Source: a virus. From it: a stretch of DNA of 64,000 bases. Of this stretch, positions 14,415 through 21,712 are shown in pieces. A program made the position numbers and the translations under genes. The stretch's first letter is position 1. Every line of letters begins with the position of its first letter. The stretch spans positions 1 through 64,000 of the IMG/VR virus record IMGVR_UViG_3300036859_000580; one strand, written 5' to 3'. The notes beneath the pieces were generated by a model. The model had not been told where the DNA came from, made no database searches, and saw nothing but the letters and a program-made list of their open reading frames with translations.

Positions 14415-15584
14415 CTAGTCCCCCTTGACGTTGAGGATCTGACGCAGCGTGTGCCGCACCTCGACCAGGTCGGCGGCGTCCTTCATGACGACGTCGATGT
14501 CCTTGTACGCGCCGGGGATCTCGTCGATGAACGCGTCGGTGTCGCGGTACTCGATGCCGACCATCGCCTGACGCAGGTCCTCGTGCGTGAACGTCCGACG
14601 CGCGACGGTGCGCGAGTAGTTGCGTCCGGCACCGTGCGGCGATGAGTCCAGGGCGAACCGGTCGCCCTTGCCGACCACCACGTACGACGCTGTGCCCATC
14701 GAGCCGGGGATCAGACCGGCCGTGCCCACGCTCGCGTCGATCGCGCCCTTGCGGGACAGCCACACCTTCTCGCCGAAGTGACGCTCCTGGACCGTGTAGT
14801 TATGATGGCAGTTGATCGTCTCCTGCCGACTGACCGGCTCGCCGATCCAGTCGGCGACGCACTTGACGACGCGGTCCATCATCTCCTCGCGGTTGAACCA
14901 GGCGAACGCCTGCGCCCACCGCATCTCGCGGATGTACTTCCAGAACTCGGGGTCACCGTGGACCAGGTAGGCGAGGTCCGGGTCGGGGAGGTCGATCCAC
15001 CGACGCCTGCACTGCTCGATCGCGACCTTGATGTGGTGCGTGGCGATCTTGTTGCCGACGCCCCGCGAGCCGCTGTGCAGGAAGAGCCACACACGACCGA
15101 CCTCGTCGACCGTCACCTCGATGAAGTGGTTGCCCGAGCCGAGCGTGCCGAGCTGAAGCTCCCAGTTCGCCGCGTAGTCACTCGGATCGAACAATGAGTC
15201 ATCGGCCCGGGCACGTAGCGTGTCGACGCGCAGCTCGGCCGTCGAGGTCAGCCGCGTGTTGTACTTGCCGGCCGACGTCGGCACGGCGGCCTCGATGCTC
15301 TCGCGCAGCGGGCGCAGGTCCCGGTTCTTGATGTCGTCCACGTCGAACTGCGTGCGGACGGCAATCATGCCGCAGCCGATGTCGACGCCGACCGCGGCCG
15401 GCATGATCGCGCCGCGCGTGGGGATGACGCTCCCCACCGTCGCCCCCTTGCCCAGGTGCGCGTCCGGCATGAGCGCGACGTGCGGGTAGATGAACGGCAT
15501 GGTCGCGATGAGCTCGGCCTGGGCGCGCGTGTTCGGCTCCAGGATCGACGCCCAGTTCATGAGTCGGTCGTTGACTCGCTCCAT
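14415..15584 (-). CDS. rtcB: RtcB-family RNA ligase
   Basis: 389 aa, close to the compact form of the family. Conserved blocks seen: MPDAHLGKGATVGSVIPT (about 39-56), GVDIGCGM with the metal-binding Cys71, LGSGNHFIEV, HSGSRGVG, CHHNY, and SSPHGAGRNYSR (about residue 315), which contains the histidine that is guanylylated. RtcB joins RNA 2',3'-cyclic-phosphate or 3'-phosphate ends to 5'-OH ends using GTP and Mn2+, and acts in tRNA splicing and repair. The phage also has tRNA genes that look circularly permuted, giving it an obvious possible substrate. Ends with its own hairpin. Confidence 0.97.
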   Translation of the reverse strand: MERVNDRLMNWASILEPNTRAQAELIATMPFIYPHVALMPDAHLGKGATVGSVIPTRGAIMPAAVGVDIGCGMIAVRTQFDVDDIKNRDLRPLRESIEAAVPTSAGKYNTRLTSTAELRVDTLRARADDSLFDPSDYAANWELQLGTLGSGNHFIEVTVDEVGRVWLFLHSGSRGVGNKIATHHIKVAIEQCRRRWIDLPDPDLAYLVHGDPEFWKYIREMRWAQAFAWFNREEMMDRVVKCVADWIGEPVSRQETINCHHNYTVQERHFGEKVWLSRKGAIDASVGTAGLIPGSMGTASYVVVGKGDRFALDSSPHGAGRNYSRTVARRTFTHEDLRQAMVGIEYRDTDAFIDEIPGAYKDIDVVMKDAADLVEVRHTLRQILNVKGD

Positions 15585-15600
15585 CGTGATTCCTATCTTC

Positions 15601-15831
15601 TCAGCGTCGTGACGTCGCCGCCACGATGATCCAGACGGGCACCCACAGCCCGCACGTGATGACGGACAGCAGTAGGTGCAGTCCGTGGTTGACGCCGCGC
15701 GTCGACGTGACGACGACCTGGTTCGACTACGTCGGCCACGCCGGCGCCGGAGGTGGTAGGTAGCACCGCTGGCCCCGCTGGTCCAGCGTGTAGTGCCGAC
15801 CCGTCTCGTACTCGAGGTACACGCCGCTCAC
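15601..15831 (-). CDS. Small membrane protein interrupted by an in-frame TAG (readthrough or pseudogene)
   Basis: GTG start in a GTGA overlap. First 34 codons end PPPAPAWPT, then TAG at 15727-15729. The same frame continues for 41 codons with RGVNHGLHLLLSVITCGLWVPVW, the hydrophobic block that in related actinobacterial proteins follows the proline-rich part directly. The downstream part has no ATG, GTG or TTG start before the hydrophobic segment. So the segment is either made by amber readthrough or lost. Confidence 0.6.
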
Positions 15832-15968
15832 AACCCCACCGCCCACAGCACGAGCGGGCCGAGCGGGGCCAGCACGCCGAGCAGCACGCCCGCGAGCGCG
15901 CTACCCAGCGTGGCGCGCACGACGGTGCGCGGGTGGACGACGTAGGTGCGCTTGGCGTGACGTGCCAC
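15828..15968 (-). CDS. 46-aa membrane peptide
   Basis: GTG with GGGAGA ribosome site. Basic N-terminus then helix LGSALAGVLLGVLAPLGPLVLWAVGL. Overlaps the amber-interrupted gene by 4 nt, so the two are coupled. Confidence 0.6.
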   Translation of the reverse strand: MARHAKRTYVVHPRTVVRATLGSALAGVLLGVLAPLGPLVLWAVGL

Positions 15969-16013
15969 GACGGTTCTCCCTGGTGTGGGTTCAATGTGTC
16001 GTGACCAACTTTA

Positions 16014-16133
16014 TCACACGTTCACGTGCCGTAGCGCGCAGCCCGCGGTTCGCACGACGTCGTAGCAGCGTCGGCACATGGCCTCGTGACGAAACCACGC
16101 CCAACGCCGGTGACAGACCCGACAGATGATCAC
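16014..16133 (-). CDS. 39-aa zinc-ribbon peptide
   Basis: VIICRVCHRRWAWF...CRRCYDVV: two CxxC pairs, enough for one zinc. GTG in a GTGA overlap. Confidence 0.55.
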   Translation of the reverse strand: MIICRVCHRRWAWFRHEAMCRRCYDVVRTAGCALRHVNV

Positions 16134-16399
16134 CGTGTCGACTTTCCTCGGGTGCCGAACCACGGCGAGTGGTGCGGCCTGCCGACGCACGTCTTACACC
16201 TCGAGTACTTGACGGGTGCCTGCGTCCTAGTCTGACTGATCAGGTACGCCGGGTCGGAGCGTCGACGCTTCTCCCACAGTACGTTGAACCGGTAGTCGCG
16301 TGGACTCATAGCTGACGCCTCCCGCACGGTGCCGTCGTGCAGCTCGTACGCGTACGCACGGGACCACGCGGCCTTCTTACGTCGACGCTTCACGCTCAT
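16130..16399 (-). CDS. Basic hypothetical protein
   Basis: 89 aa, MSVKRRRKKAAWSRAYAYEL with a terminal CKTC. Likely nucleic-acid binding from its charge. The start overlaps the upstream gene by 23 nt. A GTG six bases further in is possible. Confidence 0.5.
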   Translation of the reverse strand: MSVKRRRKKAAWSRAYAYELHDGTVREASAMSPRDYRFNVLWEKRRRSDPAYLISQTRTQAPVKYSRCKTCVGRPHHSPWFGTRGKSTR

Positions 16400-16661
16400 C
16401 ACCGTCCAACTGTCGCTTGACTCTGGGAAGTTCCAGCAGATCACCCACGGTGCGCACGCCCAGTCGAGCCCGGGCACGTTGCAGTTGACACTGGACCGAG
16501 CGGTAGCTCAGGTCGAGGTCGCGCACCGCGGCCGCGACGGACGAGCCGCCGCGCACCCGCCGCAACACGAGCACCAGGGTGAGTGTGACCTCATCGTCGG
16601 GCACGGTGCTGGGCCGTGGGTACCTCACCGGCGTCAGCGCCGTGATGTCGTGCGACCTCAC
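16377..16661 (-). CDS. Helix-turn-helix protein (LuxR/sigma-region-4-like)
   Basis: 94 aa. ALTPVRYPRPS, then VRGGSSVAAAVRDLDLSYRSVQ reads as a helix-turn-helix. The ALTPVR block and domain order recur in the 17024 gene, so they are paralogues. Probable DNA-binding regulator. Confidence 0.65.
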   Translation of the reverse strand: MRSHDITALTPVRYPRPSTVPDDEVTLTLVLVLRRVRGGSSVAAAVRDLDLSYRSVQCQLQRARARLGVRTVGDLLELPRVKRQLDGDEREAST

Positions 16662-16897
16662 GTCGAGTCACCTTCCCACTCGGCCGGCTCCCACGCCGAC
16701 GTGCTGACAGTCCGCGCCACCAGCCGCGAGTTGGGCCGCATGCACAGGAGGTCGGCCAGCGCGGCGCGCGCCGAGTACTTAGCGCTGTCGGTGATGCCGT
16801 ACGCCACGTAGAAGTTGCGACCGTTTGGGTACACCCAGTGAATGCCCCACTCGGTGACGGTCTTCGACCTGTTGACCGGTGCGTTCCCGTGCGTCAT
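16658..16897 (-). CDS. Hypothetical protein
   Basis: 79 aa from MTHGNAPVNRS, with GIHWVYPNGRNFYVAYG, an aromatic beta block. ATGA overlaps on both sides. Unknown. Confidence 0.6.
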   Translation of the reverse strand: MTHGNAPVNRSKTVTEWGIHWVYPNGRNFYVAYGITDSAKYSARAALADLLCMRPNSRLVARTVSTSAWEPAEWEGDST

Positions 16898-17019
16898 CGC
16901 CCCAACACCGCACACAGCACGTAGAGCGTCACCCAGAACGTGAGGCCCACGCCGATCTCGAACCACGGTGCCGTCTTGAGGATCTTCATACCCTGCCGAA
17001 TGTACTCGCGTCGGTTCAC
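16894..17019 (-). CDS. 41-aa membrane peptide
   Basis: GTG start, VNRREYIRQGMKILKTAPW then helix EIGVGLTFWVTLYVLCAVLG. ATGA overlap with the next gene. Confidence 0.55.
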   Translation of the reverse strand: MNRREYIRQGMKILKTAPWFEIGVGLTFWVTLYVLCAVLGR

Positions 17020-17023
17020 TCGT

Positions 17024-17497
17024 CTACCTCCCGCCCGCTCGCCGGACCGCGTCGCGCACGACCGGCAGCTGGAGCAGGCGTAGCGTGCTCTCGACCCCGA
17101 AGCGCGTGCGCAGCTTCCGCGTCGTGTACGTGACCACGCCGGAGCCCCAGCCCTGCGCGTACGTCACGCCGTCCTGCGTGAAGCCGGCCCGCAGCGCCGT
17201 GAGCACAATCAACTCGATCTCGGTGAACGCCGACGGGTCGGCGCGCCTCACCGGGGTGAGCGCGGCGGTCGAGCACCGCTGCGGTTCGTCCAGCTCGGCC
17301 CGCACCGCCGGCACCATGAGGAGCTGCTGCGTTGACGTCACGCGGTGCGTGGCGCGCAGTGACCGCAGTCGCTCCAGCATGTTCACGTACGGCATGTCGA
17401 GATCCAGGGCCACGCTCCGCTGCGCGAAGCCGCGGCGTAGCGCCCGCAGCATCAGCACGTCCTTGTCCGAGAGTACCCGCTGCTTGGTCGTCGTCAT
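17024..17497 (-). CDS. Protein with two tandem helix-turn-helix modules
   Basis: 157 aa. Two copies of an LxALRxGFxQxxV helix-turn-helix-like module (DVLMLRALRRGFAQRSVAL and ELIVLTALRAGFTQDGVTY), each followed by a LxxLRxxxxVxSTxQLLxxPxVR segment. Related to the 16377 gene. Likely binds a repeated operator. GTG at 17503 is an alternative start. Confidence 0.7.
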   Translation of the reverse strand: MTTTKQRVLSDKDVLMLRALRRGFAQRSVALDLDMPYVNMLERLRSLRATHRVTSTQQLLMVPAVRAELDEPQRCSTAALTPVRRADPSAFTEIELIVLTALRAGFTQDGVTYAQGWGSGVVTYTTRKLRTRFGVESTLRLLQLPVVRDAVRRAGGR

Positions 17498-17499
17498 CG

Positions 17500-17745
17500 T
17501 CACTGTCGCTCTCCTCGTTCGCCTGCCTGCACGGCCGCGCGTGGGCCGTACGGTCCCCGCTTGGTCCGGCGCTCCGTGTGAATCGTCTTGATCGGCTTCC
17601 AGTAGCCCGCCGCGGGGATGTGCATGCGGCAGCCCCAGCCGGAAGGCGCGCCGCAGCGCGGGCACTCGCGGCTGAGCGGGCTGGTCGTCGGCGGCGAGCC
17701 GGTGTAGCCACCCGCGGAAACGCCGGCGCGCGATCGCTTGCTCAC
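17500..17745 (-). CDS. Small zinc-knuckle protein
   Basis: 81 aa. CPRCGAPSGWGC followed by MH is a CxxC(x7)C zinc motif shared with the 17742 and 18102 genes. Basic, probably nucleic-acid binding. Confidence 0.65.
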   Translation of the reverse strand: MSKRSRAGVSAGGYTGSPPTTSPLSRECPRCGAPSGWGCRMHIPAAGYWKPIKTIHTERRTKRGPYGPRAAVQAGERGERQ

Positions 17746-17906
17746 GTCGTCACCTCGCCGTCGGCACGCACCGCGCGATCGCGGTGGGCGTAGTCGCGGT
17801 GGTACACGCGGTTACCTCGACTGTACCGAAGGTCGAAGCAGGGGCCACCGGCGGTCGCGTGGCACCAGTCGCAGTGATCGTAGCGCTTCCAGTTGGTTTT
17901 AGTCAT
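17742..17906 (-). CDS. Small zinc-knuckle protein
   Basis: 54 aa from MTKTNWKRYDHC. CDWCHATAGGPC is the same motif as its neighbours. Ribosome site GGAGAG. ATGA-type overlap with the next gene. Confidence 0.65.
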   Translation of the reverse strand: MTKTNWKRYDHCDWCHATAGGPCFDLRYSRGNRVYHRDYAHRDRAVRADGEVTT

Positions 17907-17923
17907 CGTTCTCTCCACGGCTC

Positions 17924-18109
17924 CTAGATCCGGTCCAGCGTGTCGGTGGGCATCCACCCGCCGCAGCTCGCCACCTGCGCCGCGACGAGCGCGGCCTCGT
18001 CGCGCGAGTCGGCGGCGACGGTCACGCGGGTCCAGTGGTGCACCGCGACACCCGACTTCAGCGCGTCGTGCGTCGACACGCCGACGTCAAACTCGAAGAC
18101 GTCAGCCAT
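17924..18109 (-). CDS. 61-aa hypothetical protein
   Basis: MADVFEFDVGVSTHDALKSG, alpha/beta, with SRDEAALVAAQVASCGG. Overlaps the upstream stop by 8 nt. Unknown. Confidence 0.55.
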   Translation of the reverse strand: MADVFEFDVGVSTHDALKSGVAVHHWTRVTVAADSRDEAALVAAQVASCGGWMPTDTLDRI

Positions 18110-18302
18110 CGTCACCCACCGCGTCGCGTCGCGCACGCCGGTCGAGCCACGCCTGCCGGCGCGCCCGGTGCGACCGCTTGATCTCCGCGTCCGCGCGCCG
18201 ACGCGACGCCGTCGCGGTGGTGCACGGCCTGCCCACGCCCGCCGCGCAGTACGCGCAGCGCACCTCGCGGGCGTCGTGCTCGCCGACGTCACCGATCCTC
18301 AC
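18102..18302 (-). CDS. Small zinc-knuckle protein
   Basis: 66 aa from GTG in a GTGA overlap. CAYCAAGVGRPC is the third copy of the CxxC(x7)C motif within 0.8 kb. Basic C-terminal helix (KRSHRARRQAWLDRRAR) suggests nucleic-acid binding. Confidence 0.65.
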   Translation of the reverse strand: MRIGDVGEHDAREVRCAYCAAGVGRPCTTATASRRRADAEIKRSHRARRQAWLDRRARRDAVGDDG

Positions 18303-18421
18303 GGCGTCACCGTGACTCGCGCGCCGCGCAGGCTGTTGATGAGGTCGATCACCCACGGTCCGTACGCCACCAGCAGGAACAGGAACCCGACGACCGCCAG
18401 CAACGTGATGATCCTACTCAT
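18299..18421 (-). CDS. 40-aa membrane peptide
   Basis: MSRIITLLAVVGFLFLLVAYG is one helix. ATG with GGGAGA upstream. Couples to the zinc-knuckle gene by GTGA. Confidence 0.6.
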   Translation of the reverse strand: MSRIITLLAVVGFLFLLVAYGPWVIDLINSLRGARVTVTP

Positions 18422-18462
18422 GCTCTCCCTCTTCCTCGGCCAACGCTACGGTAGACGGTAGC

Positions 18463-19101
18463 CTACCGCGGCTCGACGGTCGCGCGACGCGACTCCGCGT
18501 CGCCGCCGCGGTAGCCGTGCTCGACGGCGCGATCCTTGTACATCTTCGGCAGTTCGTCCTGGATTTCACCCGTTTCCACAAACGCCTTGATGGCGTCGAT
18601 CGCCGCGTTGGTCCGGTGTTGCCACTCCCACCCAGCCACCACGTTCTTTCGGGCACGCCGCGCGATGAATTCGTGAGACGTGGTGGTGGATGCCGCGTCG
18701 CCGTCACGGTACCGCTTCGGCAGCGCGTTCGTGACGACGCCGTCGTTCACGTACGACTTGATCGCGCCGATCTGCTCGGCGCTCCACAGGAAGCCGGACC
18801 AGCCGGCCACGACGATCATGCGGCGCCAGTACTCGTGCTGCCGATGCGCGTAGCTCGGGCCCACGGGCGGCCGGGTCGTCGTGAGCTGGTCGGGGCCGAG
18901 CTGCGTGTGGCTCCAGCGTGGCCCGGACTGGGCGCGGGACGCGGCCAGACGCTCCTGGTACCGCGGGTCGGCGCGCTTGGCGTCGACCCGCGCCTTGAGC
19001 ACGGCCTTGGTGAGGTCGCCGCACTGGTCCCAGAACGCCTCGTCGGACGTGGGCGCGTCGAGCAGCTCGCGCATCTTGACGCGGAACTCGCTGATCTCCA
19101 T
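18463..19101 (-). CDS. Hypothetical protein with an internal repeat
   Basis: 212 aa. Two related blocks: VVAGWSGFLWSAEQIGAIKSYV...LPKRYRD and VVAGWEWQHRTNAAIDAIKAFV...LPKMYKD. The N-terminal 60 residues are helical. No known family. Confidence 0.7.
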   Translation of the reverse strand: MEISEFRVKMRELLDAPTSDEAFWDQCGDLTKAVLKARVDAKRADPRYQERLAASRAQSGPRWSHTQLGPDQLTTTRPPVGPSYAHRQHEYWRRMIVVAGWSGFLWSAEQIGAIKSYVNDGVVTNALPKRYRDGDAASTTTSHEFIARRARKNVVAGWEWQHRTNAAIDAIKAFVETGEIQDELPKMYKDRAVEHGYRGGDAESRRATVEPR

Positions 19102-19102
19102 C

Positions 19103-19423
19103 TCAGACCTCGCTCTTGGTGTTGCGCGCCAGCTCGCGCGCGTACGTGTCGACCAGCGCCTGAGCCGCCTTGACGCGGCTCGTCTCGACCACGCCGGAGC
19201 GCCGCGCGTGCCGGTTGACGCGCAGCTCCGCGGCGACGGCGTGCTTCAGCTGCCACGACCAGCCCTTGCGCACGCGGGTCGCGACGCGAATCCGGCCCTG
19301 CGTCACGTGCGTCTCGGTGGTGTCCTTGCGGACCGTGCCGATCAGCACGCCGTCCACCCGCACCTCGTGCAGCTCCGCGCCGTCGTAGTCGGTCTTCTCG
19401 GCCTTCGTGATCGTGACGTTCAT
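19103..19423 (-). CDS. Hypothetical protein
   Basis: 106 aa. The N-terminal beta hairpins (VRVDGVLIGTVRKDT, GRIRVATRVRKGW) and basic helical C-terminus suggest a nucleic-acid-binding fold. Own promoter at 19463-19491 and an AAGGAG site. Confidence 0.65.
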   Translation of the reverse strand: MNVTITKAEKTDYDGAELHEVRVDGVLIGTVRKDTTETHVTQGRIRVATRVRKGWSWQLKHAVAAELRVNRHARRSGVVETSRVKAAQALVDTYARELARNTKSEV

Positions 19424-19462
19424 CGTGCTCTCCTTGGGTTCCGGTGTTCGTGCTCTGTGACA

Positions 19463-19491
19463 ACCGTATCAAATATCCCAACACCGTGCAA
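19463..19491 (-). promoter_or_regulatory. Promoter TTGCAC-N17-TACGGT
   Basis: -35 at 19486-19491, -10 at 19463-19468. The spacer GTTGGGATATTTGA block and trailing TGTC match the plus-strand promoter at 52805-52833. Confidence 0.75.
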
Positions 19492-19512
19492 CCACCAAAC
19501 CCATCGACCTCA

Positions 19513-19902
19513 CTACCGACGGAGCCGACCGTGCCGCCGCGTCAGCTTCGCGATCGTCGCCACCGCGTCGTCGCCCGGGTCGGCCACGTCGCGCTGGCCG
19601 TGGTCGGCCGCCTCGGCGGCGCTCGCGAACAGCGGCTCGGACGGCGCGGGCACCCCACCCGCCGGTCGGTCGAAGCGGAGCGCCAGCAAGTCGTGCTCGT
19701 GACCGCGCGACGTGTGGCACACGGCCCAGCCGTGGCAGTGGAACTCGGGCGACGCGTGGCACGCGAACCCGACCGGCGGCTGCTCGGTCGTGGGTGCGTC
19801 GTACCCCCGCAACTTGTCGTACTCGGGCGACGCCCACACGCCGCTGGGAACGTCGCGGCGGTAGGGGCACGCGCCGCAAGCCTTCACTCGGACCTCGGTC
19901 AT
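19513..19902 (-). CDS. DUF6283 family protein
   Basis: 129 aa from MTEVRVKACGACPYRRD. The CGACPYRRDVPSGVW opening, EYDKL, and FHCHGWAVCH pattern match the DUF6283 proteins of actinophages. The cysteines and histidines likely hold a metal. Function unknown. A longer GTG start at 19920 is possible. Confidence 0.8.
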   Translation of the reverse strand: MTEVRVKACGACPYRRDVPSGVWASPEYDKLRGYDAPTTEQPPVGFACHASPEFHCHGWAVCHTSRGHEHDLLALRFDRPAGGVPAPSEPLFASAAEAADHGQRDVADPGDDAVATIAKLTRRHGRLRR

Positions 19903-19947
19903 CTCGTTCACTCCGTTCACGAAGGTGATGATCCAGTGGTGCCGGCG

Positions 19948-20157
19948 TCACATGCCGCGACGCGGGCAGACGTCGCTCGGCACGCACACCCGGCACGTGC
20001 TGTCGACATCCTGGCACGCCGAAACCGGCGCGGGCGTTGGTGACGTCCCGGGGCGGGGCGTCGTGCCGCCAGGAGGCGCCTGGCAGCCCGTTGGGGCGGC
20101 CAGGGCGCCAACCACGGCGACGCACGCGGCCAGGGCGCGGGTCCAGGTGAGCATCAT
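19948..20157 (-). CDS. Small lipoprotein
   Basis: 69 aa. Signal segment with lipobox APTGC (Cys25), a Pro/Thr-rich linker, then a four-cysteine tail (CQDVDSTCRVCVPSDVC) that could form two disulphides outside the cell. ATGA overlap with the upstream gene. Confidence 0.7.
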   Translation of the reverse strand: MMLTWTRALAACVAVVGALAAPTGCQAPPGGTTPRPGTSPTPAPVSACQDVDSTCRVCVPSDVCPRRGM

Positions 20158-20414
20158 GCGTCGTCCGCCCGCCGATCGCCGTGGTTGAACACGACGATCG
20201 CGCCGATGCCGCCAGTGGTGATCTTGACCAGCTCCAGCAGGTGGGCGGGCAGCTCGCCGCCCTCGATGAAGTCGTCGCCCAGCTCCATCACCTCGGTGGC
20301 GTCCTCGGCCACCTGCTGGAACGTCCGGTCCACCTGGACGGTGATCACGACGCGCACGTCGGCCAAGTAGGTGTGCCGGTACTCCAGCGTGAACGAGTTC
20401 AGCGGGCTCCCCAT
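20154..20414 (-). CDS. Hypothetical protein
   Basis: 86 aa, beta-rich N-terminus (FTLEYRHTYLADVRVVITV) then an acidic helix. Strong CCTAGGAGAGCACG leader, a ribosome-site context repeated before several genes here. Confidence 0.65.
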   Translation of the reverse strand: MGSPLNSFTLEYRHTYLADVRVVITVQVDRTFQQVAEDATEVMELGDDFIEGGELPAHLLELVKITTGGIGAIVVFNHGDRRADDA

Positions 20415-20474
20415 CGTGCTCTCCTAGGTTGAGTGATCCAGTGTGACAACGCGTCGGGCGCCCGTGATGTGATG

Positions 20475-20648
20475 CTACTGGTTGCGGTACGCGACGCGCA
20501 GGAGTAGCTGCTCCGCTTCGTCGACGGCCACCAGTGTGGTGACGATAGTGTCGTCCAGTGTCGCCGTGTCACCGTCAGTCGCGGTGACGCGATGCTCGGA
20601 CACGACGTAGACGACGTCACCCACTCGCAGGTCACGATACTTGGTCAT
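20475..20648 (-). CDS. 57-aa SH3-like small protein
   Basis: MTKYRDLRVGDVVYVVSEHRVTA: an all-beta pattern like small SH3 barrels. GAGAGG before ATG. Unknown role. Confidence 0.6.
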   Translation of the reverse strand: MTKYRDLRVGDVVYVVSEHRVTATDGDTATLDDTIVTTLVAVDEAEQLLLRVAYRNQ

Positions 20649-20658
20649 GCTGATCACC

Positions 20659-20730
20659 TCTCATCGACTCGTGAGCTACTCAGTGTGGCCCCGGGCCTCG
20701 AACCCGGGTGGCTGCCGACACCACCGATTC
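20659..20730. other. Non-coding gap with an isolated T-arm-like hairpin
   Basis: On the minus strand CCGGG-TTCGAGG-CCCGG (20691-20707) looks like a tRNA T arm next to a GGTGG/CCACC hairpin. No matching acceptor strand or D arm was found, so it is not called a tRNA. Confidence 0.3.
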
Positions 20731-20988
20731 TCAGAACTCCCAGCCCATGTACTCGTACGCGTCGAACTTGGCGTCGGAGCGGGTGCGGTAGGTCTCGATG
20801 ACCTCACCCTCGATGACCAGATCCCAACCCTTGGTGGTCTTGTCGATGCGGACCAGGTCGTGGCTCGTGACCTGCACACGGCTCGTGGTGCCCTCGCCGA
20901 TCAGCGCGAACCCGGACCGACCGCTCGCGGTCCAGATGAAGTCGCCGTGCTTGGTACGCTTCGGGACGAACGCGGTGGTCGTGGTCAT
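20731..20988 (-). CDS. Hypothetical protein
   Basis: 85 aa, beta-rich (SRVQVTSHDLVRID, WDLVIEGEVIETY). Promoter GGTTAA-N17-TAGATT and a GGAGAGAATC leader upstream. Confidence 0.65.
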   Translation of the reverse strand: MTTTTAFVPKRTKHGDFIWTASGRSGFALIGEGTTSRVQVTSHDLVRIDKTTKGWDLVIEGEVIETYRTRSDAKFDAYEYMGWEF

Positions 20989-21030
20989 GATTCTCTCCTT
21001 GGTTCCGGGTTGCTCTGCGGTGCTAAGACA

Positions 21031-21059
21031 AATCTACCACAGACCGGGCAAACTTAACC
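21031..21059 (-). promoter_or_regulatory. Promoter GGTTAA-N17-TAGATT
   Basis: -10 at 21031-21036, -35 at 21054-21059, spacer ending TGTGG, downstream TGTCTTAGCACC block shared with 21938 and 24487. Confidence 0.65.
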
Positions 21060-21105
21060 CACGACTTTACGGAAACGTGAGTTAAGTTTGCCGCTCACGG
21101 CGTTG

Positions 21106-21372
21106 CTACTCGCTGATCTCCGTGATCTGGCCGGCGAACGTGCGCCGGTCGTCGTTGGCGTCGCCGTCGGCGTTGTCGACGTACCGGTCGATGACGGCGA
21201 GCAGGTCGGCCTCGGTGCCCGTGAACCGGACGACGGGCCACCCGTTGTCGCCCAGGTCGCGCCCGATCTGGGCCATCACGCCGGGGATGCCGAAGATGAA
21301 CTTACCCGCGGCGTCCAGCGGGTCCTCGTCCACGTCGTGGACGATGTCGAGTTCGAGCGTGCACGTGCTCAC
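21106..21372 (-). CDS. Hypothetical protein
   Basis: 88 aa from GTG with AAGGAG 6 nt upstream. VSTCTLELDIVHDVDEDPLD, acidic alpha/beta. Unknown. Confidence 0.6.
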   Translation of the reverse strand: MSTCTLELDIVHDVDEDPLDAAGKFIFGIPGVMAQIGRDLGDNGWPVVRFTGTEADLLAVIDRYVDNADGDANDDRRTFAGQITEISE

Positions 21373-21428
21373 GTGGTCTCCTTGGTCGTCGTTGGACTCG
21401 TCAACGCGGGCCTCACCCGCGGACGCCG

Positions 21429-21443
21429 ACGCCTCCCGGCGTG
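21429..21443. terminator. Short hairpin ACGCC-TCCC-GGCGT (second copy)
   Basis: Same sequence as at 9428-9441, here between the 21106 and 21467 genes. Flanking CACCCGC / GTGGGCG may extend the stem. Confidence 0.4.
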
Positions 21444-21466
21444 GGCGTTTCGTCCTGTGAGGGTCG

Positions 21467-21712
21467 TCAGGTCCGCTGGATGATCCTGTCACCCGGGGTG
21501 GTGACGTGCTCGAAGTCGTACGACGCCTCGATGCCGAACTCGGTCCGCGCGCAGTCCTCGAGCGCCGTCAGGCACTCCTGCACGTACTCGTAGTCGCCGA
21601 ACGAGTAGCCGACGCGAACGTCGAGAATGAGGCTCGCGGGGTCGATGGGCGAGACGACGGTGACCTTGACCACCTCGGCGTCCCGCGTGAACGTGATCGT
21701 GTACCGGTGCAT
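21467..21712 (-). CDS. Hypothetical protein
   Basis: 81 aa, alpha/beta (MHRYTITFTRDAEVVKVTVV). CCTAGGAGAGCACG leader. Downstream of a 220-nt leader and promoter. Confidence 0.6.
   Translation of the reverse strand: MHRYTITFTRDAEVVKVTVVSPIDPASLILDVRVGYSFGDYEYVQECLTALEDCARTEFGIEASYDFEHVTTPGDRIIQRT

Noticed and set aside
20691-20707. T-arm-like hairpin with TTCGAGG
   Set aside because: No acceptor pairing or D arm was found in either normal or permuted order, so it is not called a tRNA.
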